A stretch of 64,000 nucleotides of DNA. It comes from Endozoicomonas euniceicola. Its GTDB lineage: Bacteria; Pseudomonadota; Gammaproteobacteria; Pseudomonadales; Endozoicomonadaceae. The DNA lies in NCBI RefSeq assembly GCF_025562755.1, contig NZ_CP103300.1, forward strand, positions 2,739,001 to 2,803,000. Reading direction: 5' to 3'. The notes under the pieces are model-generated. The model did no database searches and had not been told where the DNA came from. It saw only the letters and a program-made list of their open reading frames with translations. A program made the position numbers and the translations under genes. The number at the start of each line of letters is the position of its first letter. Within the stretch, counting starts at the first letter, position 1. Of this stretch, positions 54,756 to 62,152 are shown in pieces.

Positions 54756-54969
54756 GACCAATCCCTCTTTTATAACAAGGCTCGAAAAACCTGTGCTAAG
54801 CAAACACCAAATATTCAGGCGAATATAGCGGTTCCGGTATTATTATCGTCTATATCTGAGGCTCTTGCTGGTTGCAATCAGAAAGAAGATGGTTAAGCAT
54901 AAGCGCCTGACAGTGGCATAAGAAAAAATCTCCGGCAAACGGCTAGACAGTGAAGAGGTGGCGACGATC

Positions 54970-55674
54970 TTAATCAAGCCAAAAGTCCGGGAGTAAGTCT
55001 TCGGCTTGAATTGGATCGTTGCTTTCACTTCTGTTACCCGTAGCAGTATTATCGCGTAACTCATGCTGTATTGCTGGAAACATCTCAGCGATAGATTCCT
55101 CCAACGGCGGATAGCTGATCTCCGTGAATGCTGTTTGTTCTCCCTTCTGAATGACAGTTCTGAAAGTGGCGGCAGGCATATACTGAGTCACGGAACAGGC
55201 CTCTCCGAGAGAAGACGCTATGTTGCTTATGGCCGTAGCACTGTTCGAGGAGGTGATGGTCTGGGTTGTTGTCATCACTACACCCGTTGGCTCTACCTGA
55301 GAATGGACTGTGGTAAAAGTACTGATTACTTGATTTGAATGTTTTTTGCCTCTGTGTCTCCTGAGATTTTGGGCTGAAGCGTAGATTTTAGTACAATCCT
55401 GGCAGTGGAAAGCTTGTTTATTACTGATATGAATTTTTCTATGGCGATTCAGGGTACTACTGTCAGCAAAGCATCTACGACAAGTTTCACACTCATAAGG
55501 TTTCTCGCCGCTATGGATTCGCTTATGCTTTCTAAAATTGCTCTCGGTCGAAAAAGCTTTAGGACAAATCGGACACTGAAAAGGTTTATCGCCAGTATGA
55601 GTTCGCATATGTTCGGTTAAACGACTCTTTGACCGAAAAGCATTTTTACATACATCACAGATAACTTGTGGCAT
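54970..55674 (-). CDS. C2H2 zinc-finger protein, copy 3
   Basis: 234 residues from the ATG at 55674. Four C2H2 fingers, linkers TGDKP, SGEKP and ISNKQ. Finger 1 helix is SKSRLTE (copy 1 SRSCLAE), finger 2 TESNFRK, finger 3 DSSTLNR, finger 4 SAQNLRR, so predicted DNA contacts differ from copies 1 and 2. The tail keeps SYPPLEESIAEMF and ends EDLLPDFWLD. Intact frame. Confidence 0.88.
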   Translation of the reverse strand: MPQVICDVCKNAFRSKSRLTEHMRTHTGDKPFQCPICPKAFSTESNFRKHKRIHSGEKPYECETCRRCFADSSTLNRHRKIHISNKQAFHCQDCTKIYASAQNLRRHRGKKHSNQVISTFTTVHSQVEPTGVVMTTTQTITSSNSATAISNIASSLGEACSVTQYMPAATFRTVIQKGEQTAFTEISYPPLEESIAEMFPAIQHELRDNTATGNRSESNDPIQAEDLLPDFWLD

Positions 55675-56092
55675 GACCAACCCCTCTTTTATAACAAGGC
55701 TCGAAAAGCCTGCGCTACGCAAACACCAGATTTTCAGGCGACTATAGCGGTTCCGGTATTATTATCGTCTATATCTGTGGCTCTTGCTGGTTGCAATCAG
55801 AAAGAAGATGGTTAAGCATAAGCGCCTGACAGTGGCGTAAGAAAAACTCTCCGGCAAGCGGGTAGACAGTAAGGAGGTGGCGAAGATCCTAATCAAGCCA
55901 AAAGTCCGGGAGTCAGTCCGTGGCTTCAGTTAGATCGTTATTTTCACTTTCATTGCCCGTAGCAATATTATCAAGTGATTCATGCTGTATTGCAGGAAAC
56001 ATCTCATCGATAGATTCCTCCACCGGCGGATAGCTGATATCCGTGACTACTCTTGATTAAAACCGCAACGAACGCAACATTCGTTGTTATGA

Positions 56093-57343
56093 TTAAGGCT
56101 CAAGCTGCCTTGTTAGATTTTTAAGAAGGACGTTTCTCGCACCGTTGATGTCTCTGTCAACGGTGAAACCATTGCCTTTTATAACTTTTGATGAACCAAG
56201 CCGATCATCAATACTGCCATCCCATGAGCGGGTCTTTGACGTGTACGCTTCATTGCAATCCACAACGTGCTTTCCGTACTTTCTGGCGTACCACTTCAAA
56301 CGCACCTTAAACCCGTAATGATTGAGATCTAGCATCTGGCGGCAGGTATTCCGGCGTATGGTACGCACCTTTTTGTCTTTTCGTGTGACCATACCCCTCG
56401 TCTCGAAAGACGGCAGAAAGATAACGTCATAATTGGATACAAGCTCGAACGCCAGTCGGTTATGCAAGTCCAGAATAATGTCATCTTTCTTGCACTTGAG
56501 GCGGTTAATCTCTTTGTCAAAGTTGACAATACGATCCTGCGCCCACTGAGGCATGTCAGGAAACTTTATGCCTTTTTGGGTGTTCAGAATCTTTTGTTTT
56601 TGCCCAATGAGATTGTCAACTCGTTTCATAAGCGGGAACAACTTTTTTTTGGCAAAGTCATTTCCTGCAATTAAAGCCTCTTTATCGCTGAAACAGGTAG
56701 CAAAAGTTCGCACTCCGGGGTCTATCCCAACACACTTCACTGCGCCTTGGATATCGGCATTGAGTTCTATGTGTTGTTGAACCTGAATGAACCAGCGCCC
56801 TTTGTCACAGGTAATAACGCATGATTTACCAATGGCTTCGGCAGGCACTTCTTCCGTTAGATGGATTCTGCCCAACGCATTAACGCAAGGGTTCAATCCC
56901 TTTGGCAGTCTATCAATAGAGAATGAGTGCCTGCTTCCTTTACGGCTCTTAAAACTTATTTCTGAGAAACCTTCACTTGCCCCTTTGAGTTTTTTGTTTT
57001 TACTGCAAACAGACTTGAATGTTGTCGCTGCCGCTAGTGTTCCATTATCTGAAATAATAGAGTTATAAGCCCGTCCATTGTCTTTTTGCTCCTTCTCCAC
57101 CTGAGCCTTTATCGACGGGCGCATATTAATAAATTTACCATTTTCGTCCTTGTATTTGTCATTGCGGAACCGCTCTACAGCCAGGTTGTAAGAACGCCTG
57201 TAAAGAGCAAGTGCATCCCTGTAGGCCGGTTCATTCTCCGGGTAAATTCTGATCCTTTTTGATGCTACGATCTTTGCGCCTTTTAGCGGAACGCTGTCCG
57301 TAGTGGCTGTTGCAGAACGAGGTAATGAAACCGATAAGCTCAT
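56093..57343 (-). CDS. tnpB: TnpB RNA-guided nuclease of an IS607-type element
   Basis: 416 residues from the ATG at 57343, overlapping the end of tnpA; the frame is open further to 57646. RuvC-like catalytic sites are all present: GIDPGVRTFAT (Asp), FLPSFETRGM (Glu) and VDRDINGARNVLL (Asp). The usual four-Cys zinc finger between RuvC II and III is missing: CNEAYTSKTRSWDGSIDDR has only one Cys. TnpB proteins use an RNA from the element end (omega-RNA) to cut DNA. The element end lies only about 45 bp beyond the stop, so the RNA would overlap the tnpB 3' end. Confidence 0.88.
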   Translation of the reverse strand: MSLSVSLPRSATATTDSVPLKGAKIVASKRIRIYPENEPAYRDALALYRRSYNLAVERFRNDKYKDENGKFINMRPSIKAQVEKEQKDNGRAYNSIISDNGTLAAATTFKSVCSKNKKLKGASEGFSEISFKSRKGSRHSFSIDRLPKGLNPCVNALGRIHLTEEVPAEAIGKSCVITCDKGRWFIQVQQHIELNADIQGAVKCVGIDPGVRTFATCFSDKEALIAGNDFAKKKLFPLMKRVDNLIGQKQKILNTQKGIKFPDMPQWAQDRIVNFDKEINRLKCKKDDIILDLHNRLAFELVSNYDVIFLPSFETRGMVTRKDKKVRTIRRNTCRQMLDLNHYGFKVRLKWYARKYGKHVVDCNEAYTSKTRSWDGSIDDRLGSSKVIKGNGFTVDRDINGARNVLLKNLTRQLEP

Positions 57344-57797
57344 GGGTATCAAAGGCTTCACCGGAACCATTCGAGTCATCCAAAACTTCGATTTGTCCTC
57401 CTGATAATTCAACGAGCCACTTGATAAGTTCGAATCCTGATCGTGCGAGCCTGTCTTTTGTGGTAACCACAATGTGGGTTGGATGGTCGCACATCGCTGA
57501 TTCCAGAATGGTTTGCAGTCCTTTTCGTTTAAAGTTGAAAGCACTGGCAATGTCACTGATAAATTCTGCGTCAGGATACCTTTCGAGCAAGCGTCGCCTT
57601 TGCGTAGCAATGGAAGATTTTTGCTTCCCTGAGCTAACCCTTGCATAGCATATCTTCCTCTGCTGGTTGATGAATATGCGGTAGTGCCCCCCGCTCGTTT
57701 GCATTATTTTCTCGTAATGACCGCTTTCGATCTTTCGCCTTATTGTCTGGGTTGTTACGCCCTCAATCTTGGCAAGTTTGGTTGTGGATACCCACAA
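57231..57797 (-). CDS. tnpA: IS607-family serine recombinase (TnpA)
   Basis: 188 residues. The N-terminal helix-turn-helix of MerR type (STTKLAKIEGVTTQTIRRKI) is followed by a serine-resolvase domain with the catalytic Ser in CYARVSSGKQKSSIATQRRR and the conserved Arg-containing segment VVTTKDRLARSGFELIKWL. It moves the element through a circular intermediate. The frame is intact. Confidence 0.92.
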   Translation of the reverse strand: MWVSTTKLAKIEGVTTQTIRRKIESGHYEKIMQTSGGHYRIFINQQRKICYARVSSGKQKSSIATQRRRLLERYPDAEFISDIASAFNFKRKGLQTILESAMCDHPTHIVVTTKDRLARSGFELIKWLVELSGGQIEVLDDSNGSGEAFDTHELIGFITSFCNSHYGQRSAKRRKDRSIKKDQNLPGE

Positions 57798-58428
57798 AAT
57801 AAACGCCTCTGGCTATCTATGTTGTTGTCAGTATAACAAGTTATGTTGCGATTGTTGCATTTTTATTTAACTGTTTGTTCTCCCTCCTGAAAAACAGTTG
57901 AGAAAGTGGCGGCAGGCGCATACCGATTCACGGAACAGGCCGTTCCGTGAGAAGACACTATGTTGCTTATGGCCGTAACACTGCTCAAGGAGGCGATGGT
58001 CTGGGTTGTTGTCATCACTATACCCGTTGGCTCTACCTGAGAATGGACTGTGGTAACAGCACTGGTTCCTTGATTTGAATGGTGTTTTTTTCTGTGTGCC
58101 GTGAGGTTGATGGCTGAAGTGTAGCTTTTATCACAATTCGGGCAGCGAAAAGGTTTATTACCGGTATGACTTTGTTTATGGCGATTAAAGTTACTTTTGT
58201 CAGAAAAGCGTTTATTACAAATTTCGCACTCATAAGGTTTTTCACCGGTATGGATTCGCTTATGTCTTATAAAATTTCTCTCACTTGCAAAAGCTTTAAA
58301 ACAAAACGGACACTGAAGAGGTTTTGCACCGGTATGACTTCGCATGTGTTCGGTGAAATGGTGGGGCGACTAACAAACTTTCTTACATACCGCACAGGTT
58401 ATTTTTGGCATGATCAATACTCCATAAC

Positions 58429-58677
58429 ATGGCTCGAAAAACCTGTGTTAAGCAAACACCAGATTTTCAGGCGTCTATAGCGGTTCTGGTATTATTATCG
58501 TCTATACCTGTGGTTCTTGCTGGTTGCAATCAGAAAAGACAACGGCATGAAACCGGGCAAGCCAGAAAGAAAGGTGAATTTAGCAGATTACCGGAGAAAC
58601 TCTGCCGAATTGTCGGAGAATCACAACAAGAGACACCCGAATTATTTATCAGGCGGATAAGGGGAATTGATTCCTAA
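58429..58677 (+). CDS. small putative lipoprotein divergent from the zinc-finger array
   Basis: 82 residues starting MARKTCVKQTPDFQ, with a hydrophobic core and lipobox (VLVLLSSIPVVLAGC, Cys at about 32), then a basic polar tail. The lipobox frame is preserved in the other three units (LAGCNQK), but there the ATG is AAG and the frame runs into the def tail. The stop overlaps the stop of the convergent kinase-fold gene. Function unknown; it may be a real lipoprotein gene whose first part was included in the duplication unit. Confidence 0.45.
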   Translation: MARKTCVKQTPDFQASIAVLVLLSSIPVVLAGCNQKRQRHETGQARKKGEFSRLPEKLCRIVGESQQETPELFIRRIRGIDS

Positions 58678-59705
58678 ACGTTTAAGTCTGGCATTATCTG
58701 CAATAGCTGTTTCTTAAGTTCACAAAAATCCTCAGGGTCTTTATCTTCATCATCAATGCTAATGTTGAGCTCCTCAAGCTCGTCATTACACCCTTTTTCA
58801 GCAATCTCCAATATATAGTTCCCGATAGTACGACTCAGAAAATCATAACCATACTTCGGTAAAGCATCGGAATATCCCCTGATGAAAATGTTGATAATTA
58901 TGGGGAGACAGGTGTTATTGACACCACAGACTTCCTCTCCAACAGGGTCATCGAACAGTTCAATGATTGCATACATATAGTGCTTTACTGGAATATCAAC
59001 CTGATAGAGTTCATGGTCCAGAGGGTAATCAATCAGGTAAATAGTATCCTGAGTTTCATCATAAAGCTCATTAAAGCCATTTCTGTCTTCAAGGTAGATC
59101 TGTGCAGGACGTTCAAGAATATCTTCTCCCTTTTTTGGAATGTTATCCGGATCAAAATTCAAAAGAGCGGATACCTGAGCGTATCGATAAAGAGCCTTAT
59201 AAAACATTACTGAGTCTGTGGATCGTTCAGCCTTGATATACTGCTCAACCACTGAATCAATCGTCTTGCCGGGAACAAAAGGATAACTGGCAACATAATA
59301 CAAACTACCATCATAAATAAAAAAAGCAGCCCGATCCGCAAAGACGATTTTTCCATTGACTTTTTCCAGGAGGGCATACTTCTCAGGCTGTGCTTTCAGT
59401 TCCCATTCATATTCAAAGTGTTTTGGCTTTTCATCTTCCAGGTCGACAGAGACTATTTTCACAAACCAGTCCTTCCCAGAGGATTTAACTGAAAACACAG
59501 TGTCATGCTGAGTACTGCTAGCGCGATCAAAACTGAGCTGACGAATATCCTTTGCCTTGCCTTCAAAGAGGTGCCAGACCGCCATGCTTTTATTTGGCTG
59601 ATACCCAAGCTGTACGGCTTCATCAGGGAAGCCGACCAGATTTGCCTCAATACGGCTTATAACCAGAAGCAGAAGAAACAGTAGCGGTAGTTTTTTCATG
59701 CCCAT
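58674..59705 (-). CDS. secreted protein with protein-kinase-like fold
   Basis: 343 residues with a signal peptide (KKLPLLFLLLLVISRIEA). The pattern of a protein kinase fold is visible: DWFVKIVS (K83, beta3 Lys), an alpha-C-like EYEWELKAQ (E102 or E100), a hinge-like YYVASYPFVPGKTID, then YLEDRNGFNELYD with D207 and N212 at the exact five-residue spacing of the catalytic loop (D-x4-N), and IYLIDYP with D226 for the DFG Asp. The usual His of HRD is replaced. A helical tail with a Cys pair follows. An exported kinase or pseudokinase is the inference; no Gly-rich loop is clear. It separates the array from fmt. Confidence 0.6.
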   Translation of the reverse strand: MGMKKLPLLFLLLLVISRIEANLVGFPDEAVQLGYQPNKSMAVWHLFEGKAKDIRQLSFDRASSTQHDTVFSVKSSGKDWFVKIVSVDLEDEKPKHFEYEWELKAQPEKYALLEKVNGKIVFADRAAFFIYDGSLYYVASYPFVPGKTIDSVVEQYIKAERSTDSVMFYKALYRYAQVSALLNFDPDNIPKKGEDILERPAQIYLEDRNGFNELYDETQDTIYLIDYPLDHELYQVDIPVKHYMYAIIELFDDPVGEEVCGVNNTCLPIIINIFIRGYSDALPKYGYDFLSRTIGNYILEIAEKGCNDELEELNISIDDEDKDPEDFCELKKQLLQIMPDLNV

Positions 59706-59861
59706 ATCCTTACGGAGTATTTGTAGTTATATCGGCCTTTACTTCTCTCCAGTTGACTCAGGCCATCGAAATTTTACACTGTCGACGGGTTTCCTTATCA
59801 TCCACGGTCATCTCCTATATTTCCGCTACTGCGGAGCCATTCATAAGTCCCGAATATCGAA

Positions 59862-60818
59862 ATGAAAAGCCTGAAAATCGTCTTTGCCGGTACGCCGGAG
59901 TTTGCCAGTGCGCATCTGCAAGCTGTACTCGATACACATCATGAAGTCATTGCTGTCTACACACAGCCAGACCGCCCGGCCGGGCGGGGACGCAAACTGA
60001 AGCCAGGCCCGGTGAAAGAGCTGGCACAGCAGCACAACATTCCGGTTTACCAGCCAAAGACACTGCGTGATGAAGCCGCACAGCAGGAACTGGCAGACCT
60101 GAACGCCGATCTGATGATCGTTGTCGCTTACGGACTGATACTGCCCCAGGTCGTTCTGGATACCCCAAAACACGGCTGCATCAATGTGCATGGCTCTATT
60201 CTGCCTCGCTGGCGCGGTGCAGCCCCTATTCAGCGGGCGATTGCAGCCGGTGATAAAGAGTCCGGCGTCACGATAATGCAAATGGATGCCGGACTGGATA
60301 CGGGTGACATGCTGATCAAGGCCCACTGCCCAATCAATGAATCGGATACCTCTTCAGATCTGCACGACCGACTTATTGAAGTGGGTCAGCCAGCCTTGGT
60401 CGCAGCGCTTGACGGGATTGCCGAAGACACTCTGATCGCTGAAAAGCAAGACGATGCTGAGGCCTGCTATGCCCACAAGATGAGCAAGGAAGAAGCCAGG
60501 ATTGACTGGAGCCGCCCGGTTTCAGAACTGCACAACCTGGTGCGGGCATTTAACCCATGGCCTGTTGCAACCGCTGAATTTGAGGGTTTGGCGATTCGGA
60601 TCTGGGAAGCCAGCGTCGTAGATGACGCTGTCACTAACGAGTCAGACAAGGGGCCAGGCACCCTGCTCAGAGCCGATAAGAAAGGGCTGGATATCGTCTG
60701 CCAAAGCGGTATCCTGCGCGTTACCAAAGTACAACTTCCCGGTAGCAAAGCGATGTCTGTCAGCGACCTGCTGAATAGCAAAAAAGAGTTGTTCACAACC
60801 GGAAAACGGTTCAGCTAA
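59862..60818 (+). CDS. fmt: methionyl-tRNA formyltransferase
   Basis: 318 residues. Fmt formylates initiator Met-tRNA using 10-formyl-THF. Motifs: IVFAGTPEFASAHLQAVL at the N-terminus, and the active-site segment INVHGSILPRWRGAAPIQRA (HxSLLPxxRG family) with Asp in MQMDAGLDTGDML. The C-terminal domain starts around residue 205. It overlaps rsmB by one base (TAATG). Confidence 0.97.
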   Translation: MKSLKIVFAGTPEFASAHLQAVLDTHHEVIAVYTQPDRPAGRGRKLKPGPVKELAQQHNIPVYQPKTLRDEAAQQELADLNADLMIVVAYGLILPQVVLDTPKHGCINVHGSILPRWRGAAPIQRAIAAGDKESGVTIMQMDAGLDTGDMLIKAHCPINESDTSSDLHDRLIEVGQPALVAALDGIAEDTLIAEKQDDAEACYAHKMSKEEARIDWSRPVSELHNLVRAFNPWPVATAEFEGLAIRIWEASVVDDAVTNESDKGPGTLLRADKKGLDIVCQSGILRVTKVQLPGSKAMSVSDLLNSKKELFTTGKRFS

Positions 60819-62131
60819 TGGCCAGAAAATCTTCTGTAAGGCTGGCCGCGGCCACTGCCGTTACCAGGGTCATATCCGGTGAATCCCTGAGTCAGGTTCT
60901 GCCTGATCTGCAGGAAACCTTGCCAAAAAAAGATCAGGCTCTGCTGGCCGAGCTCTGTTACGGCACACTGCGCTACTACTTCCGCCTCAGTGCCTGGCTG
61001 AACAAGCTGGTTGATAAGCCGCTCAAAAAGAAGGAGCAGGTGGTACACAGCCTGATTCTGGTGGGGTTGTACCAGCTGTTCTACACCCGCATTCCGGCAC
61101 ACGCCGCCATCGGGGAAACCGTTCAGGTGACGCGCAGCATGGGCAAAGCCTGGGCGAGAGGGCTGGTTAATGGCGTCCTGCGTAATGCCCAGCGTAATAG
61201 TGACGAGCTGAACGACCTGGACGATCAGGACAGCGACCATTTCGATGAAATCTGCGCCACCGCCCATCCGGCATGGTTAATCGGTAAGCTGAAAAAAGGC
61301 TGGCCAGAACACTGGCAGGGTATTCTCAAGGCGAACAACAGCCAGCCCCCCATGACTCTGCGAGTCAATGAGAAACACCTGTCCCGTGATCGCTATCTGA
61401 AAAAGCTGCTGGATCATTGCATTCAGGCTTCACCGTCCACCATAGCCCCCCAGGCCATCACTCTGGCAAAGCCTGTGCCTGTGGATGAGCTGCCAGGCTT
61501 TGCCGAGGGCTGGGTCAGCGTTCAGGATGAATCTGCGCAACTGGCTGGTGTCTTGATTGATACGAAATCTGGCGAAAAGGTTCTCGACGCCTGCTGTGCT
61601 CCGGGAGGTAAAACCTGCCACCTGCTCGAGTTAAACGAGGGTATAAAGCTGGACGCACTGGATGTGGATGACAAGCGACTGGCAAGGGTTCAGCAGAACC
61701 TTGACCGTATCGGCTTATCCGCCCGCCTGATGCATGGCGATGGTACACAGCCTGAGCAGTGGTGGGACAATCAACTGTACGACCATATTCTGCTGGATGC
61801 TCCCTGTTCAGCAACCGGGGTTATACGCCGGCACCCGGACATCAAGTTACTGCGTCAACCGGAAGACATTGATGCACTGGCCCGGTTACAGCAACGCATT
61901 TTCAATACCATGTGGACATTGCTTAAACCGGGCGGCACTCTGTTATACGCTACCTGTTCAGTCATGCCTGCTGAAAACAGCAAACAGGTTGAAGCATTTC
62001 TGAGCAGCCACCCGGACGCCTGCCTGCAAACCATTGAAGGCAACTGGGGTTATGACACCGGATTTGGACGACAGATTTTCCCCGGTAGTGGGGATGGATT
62101 CTTTTATAGCCTGATCAAAAAACAGGCATAG
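60818..62131 (+). CDS. rsmB: 16S rRNA (cytosine(967)-C(5))-methyltransferase
   Basis: 437 residues: an N-terminal NusB-like domain (about 1-140) and a C-terminal SAM-dependent methyltransferase. Motifs: VLDACCAPGGKTCHLLEL, DALDVDDKRLARVQQNL, ILLDAPCSATGVIRRHPDIK with one catalytic Cys and LLYATCSVMPAENSKQVEAF with the other. RsmB (Sun) methylates C967 of 16S rRNA. The fmt-rsmB-trkA order is conserved in gammaproteobacteria. Confidence 0.96.
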   Translation: MARKSSVRLAAATAVTRVISGESLSQVLPDLQETLPKKDQALLAELCYGTLRYYFRLSAWLNKLVDKPLKKKEQVVHSLILVGLYQLFYTRIPAHAAIGETVQVTRSMGKAWARGLVNGVLRNAQRNSDELNDLDDQDSDHFDEICATAHPAWLIGKLKKGWPEHWQGILKANNSQPPMTLRVNEKHLSRDRYLKKLLDHCIQASPSTIAPQAITLAKPVPVDELPGFAEGWVSVQDESAQLAGVLIDTKSGEKVLDACCAPGGKTCHLLELNEGIKLDALDVDDKRLARVQQNLDRIGLSARLMHGDGTQPEQWWDNQLYDHILLDAPCSATGVIRRHPDIKLLRQPEDIDALARLQQRIFNTMWTLLKPGGTLLYATCSVMPAENSKQVEAFLSSHPDACLQTIEGNWGYDTGFGRQIFPGSGDGFFYSLIKKQA

Positions 62132-62152
62132 GGCAGTTAAGGATACTGAGTC

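Larger units (their letters stand above)
56047..57870 (-). mobile_element. IS607-family element with tnpA and tnpB
   Basis: A 1824-bp insertion defined by comparison with the intact sibling copies: sibling sequence CCGTGAATGCTGTTTG is here split as CCGTGA / element / CTGTTTG, missing three bases. It codes a serine-recombinase TnpA (57797-57231) and an overlapping TnpB (57343-56093). IS607 elements lack terminal inverted repeats and target duplications, as seen here. Junctions may be off by a few bases because the original target is not known exactly. Confidence 0.85.
55913..58411 (-). pseudogene. C2H2 zinc-finger protein, copy 4 (nonsense codon and IS insertion)
   Basis: The ATG at 58411 begins MPKITCAVCKKVC, then an in-frame TAG within finger 1 (before SPHHFTEHMRSH). 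The rest of fingers 2-4 is open to 57863 and linkers TGEKP and TGNKP are kept. The frame is cut in the linker before the acidic tail by a 1824-bp element (56047-57870). The tail resumes at 56046 (TDISYPPVEESIDEMF) and ends at a TGA at 55913, lacking the DFWLD terminus of the other copies. Two independent lesions make it a pseudogene. Confidence 0.85.
53045..58535. repeat. tandem array of four ~920-bp zinc-finger units
   Basis: Each unit starts with AAGAAGATGG inside the def tail (53045, 53967, 54883, 55802) and ends in GTTGCAATCAGAAA. The first three units are 922, 916 and 919 bp; the fourth is about 2.73 kb because it carries a 1.8-kb IS607-type element. Each unit holds a copy of the def 3' end, a minus-strand C2H2 zinc-finger gene and a plus-strand lipoprotein-like frame. 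The units are diverged, so duplication is not very recent, or selection drives change. Confidence 0.92.
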
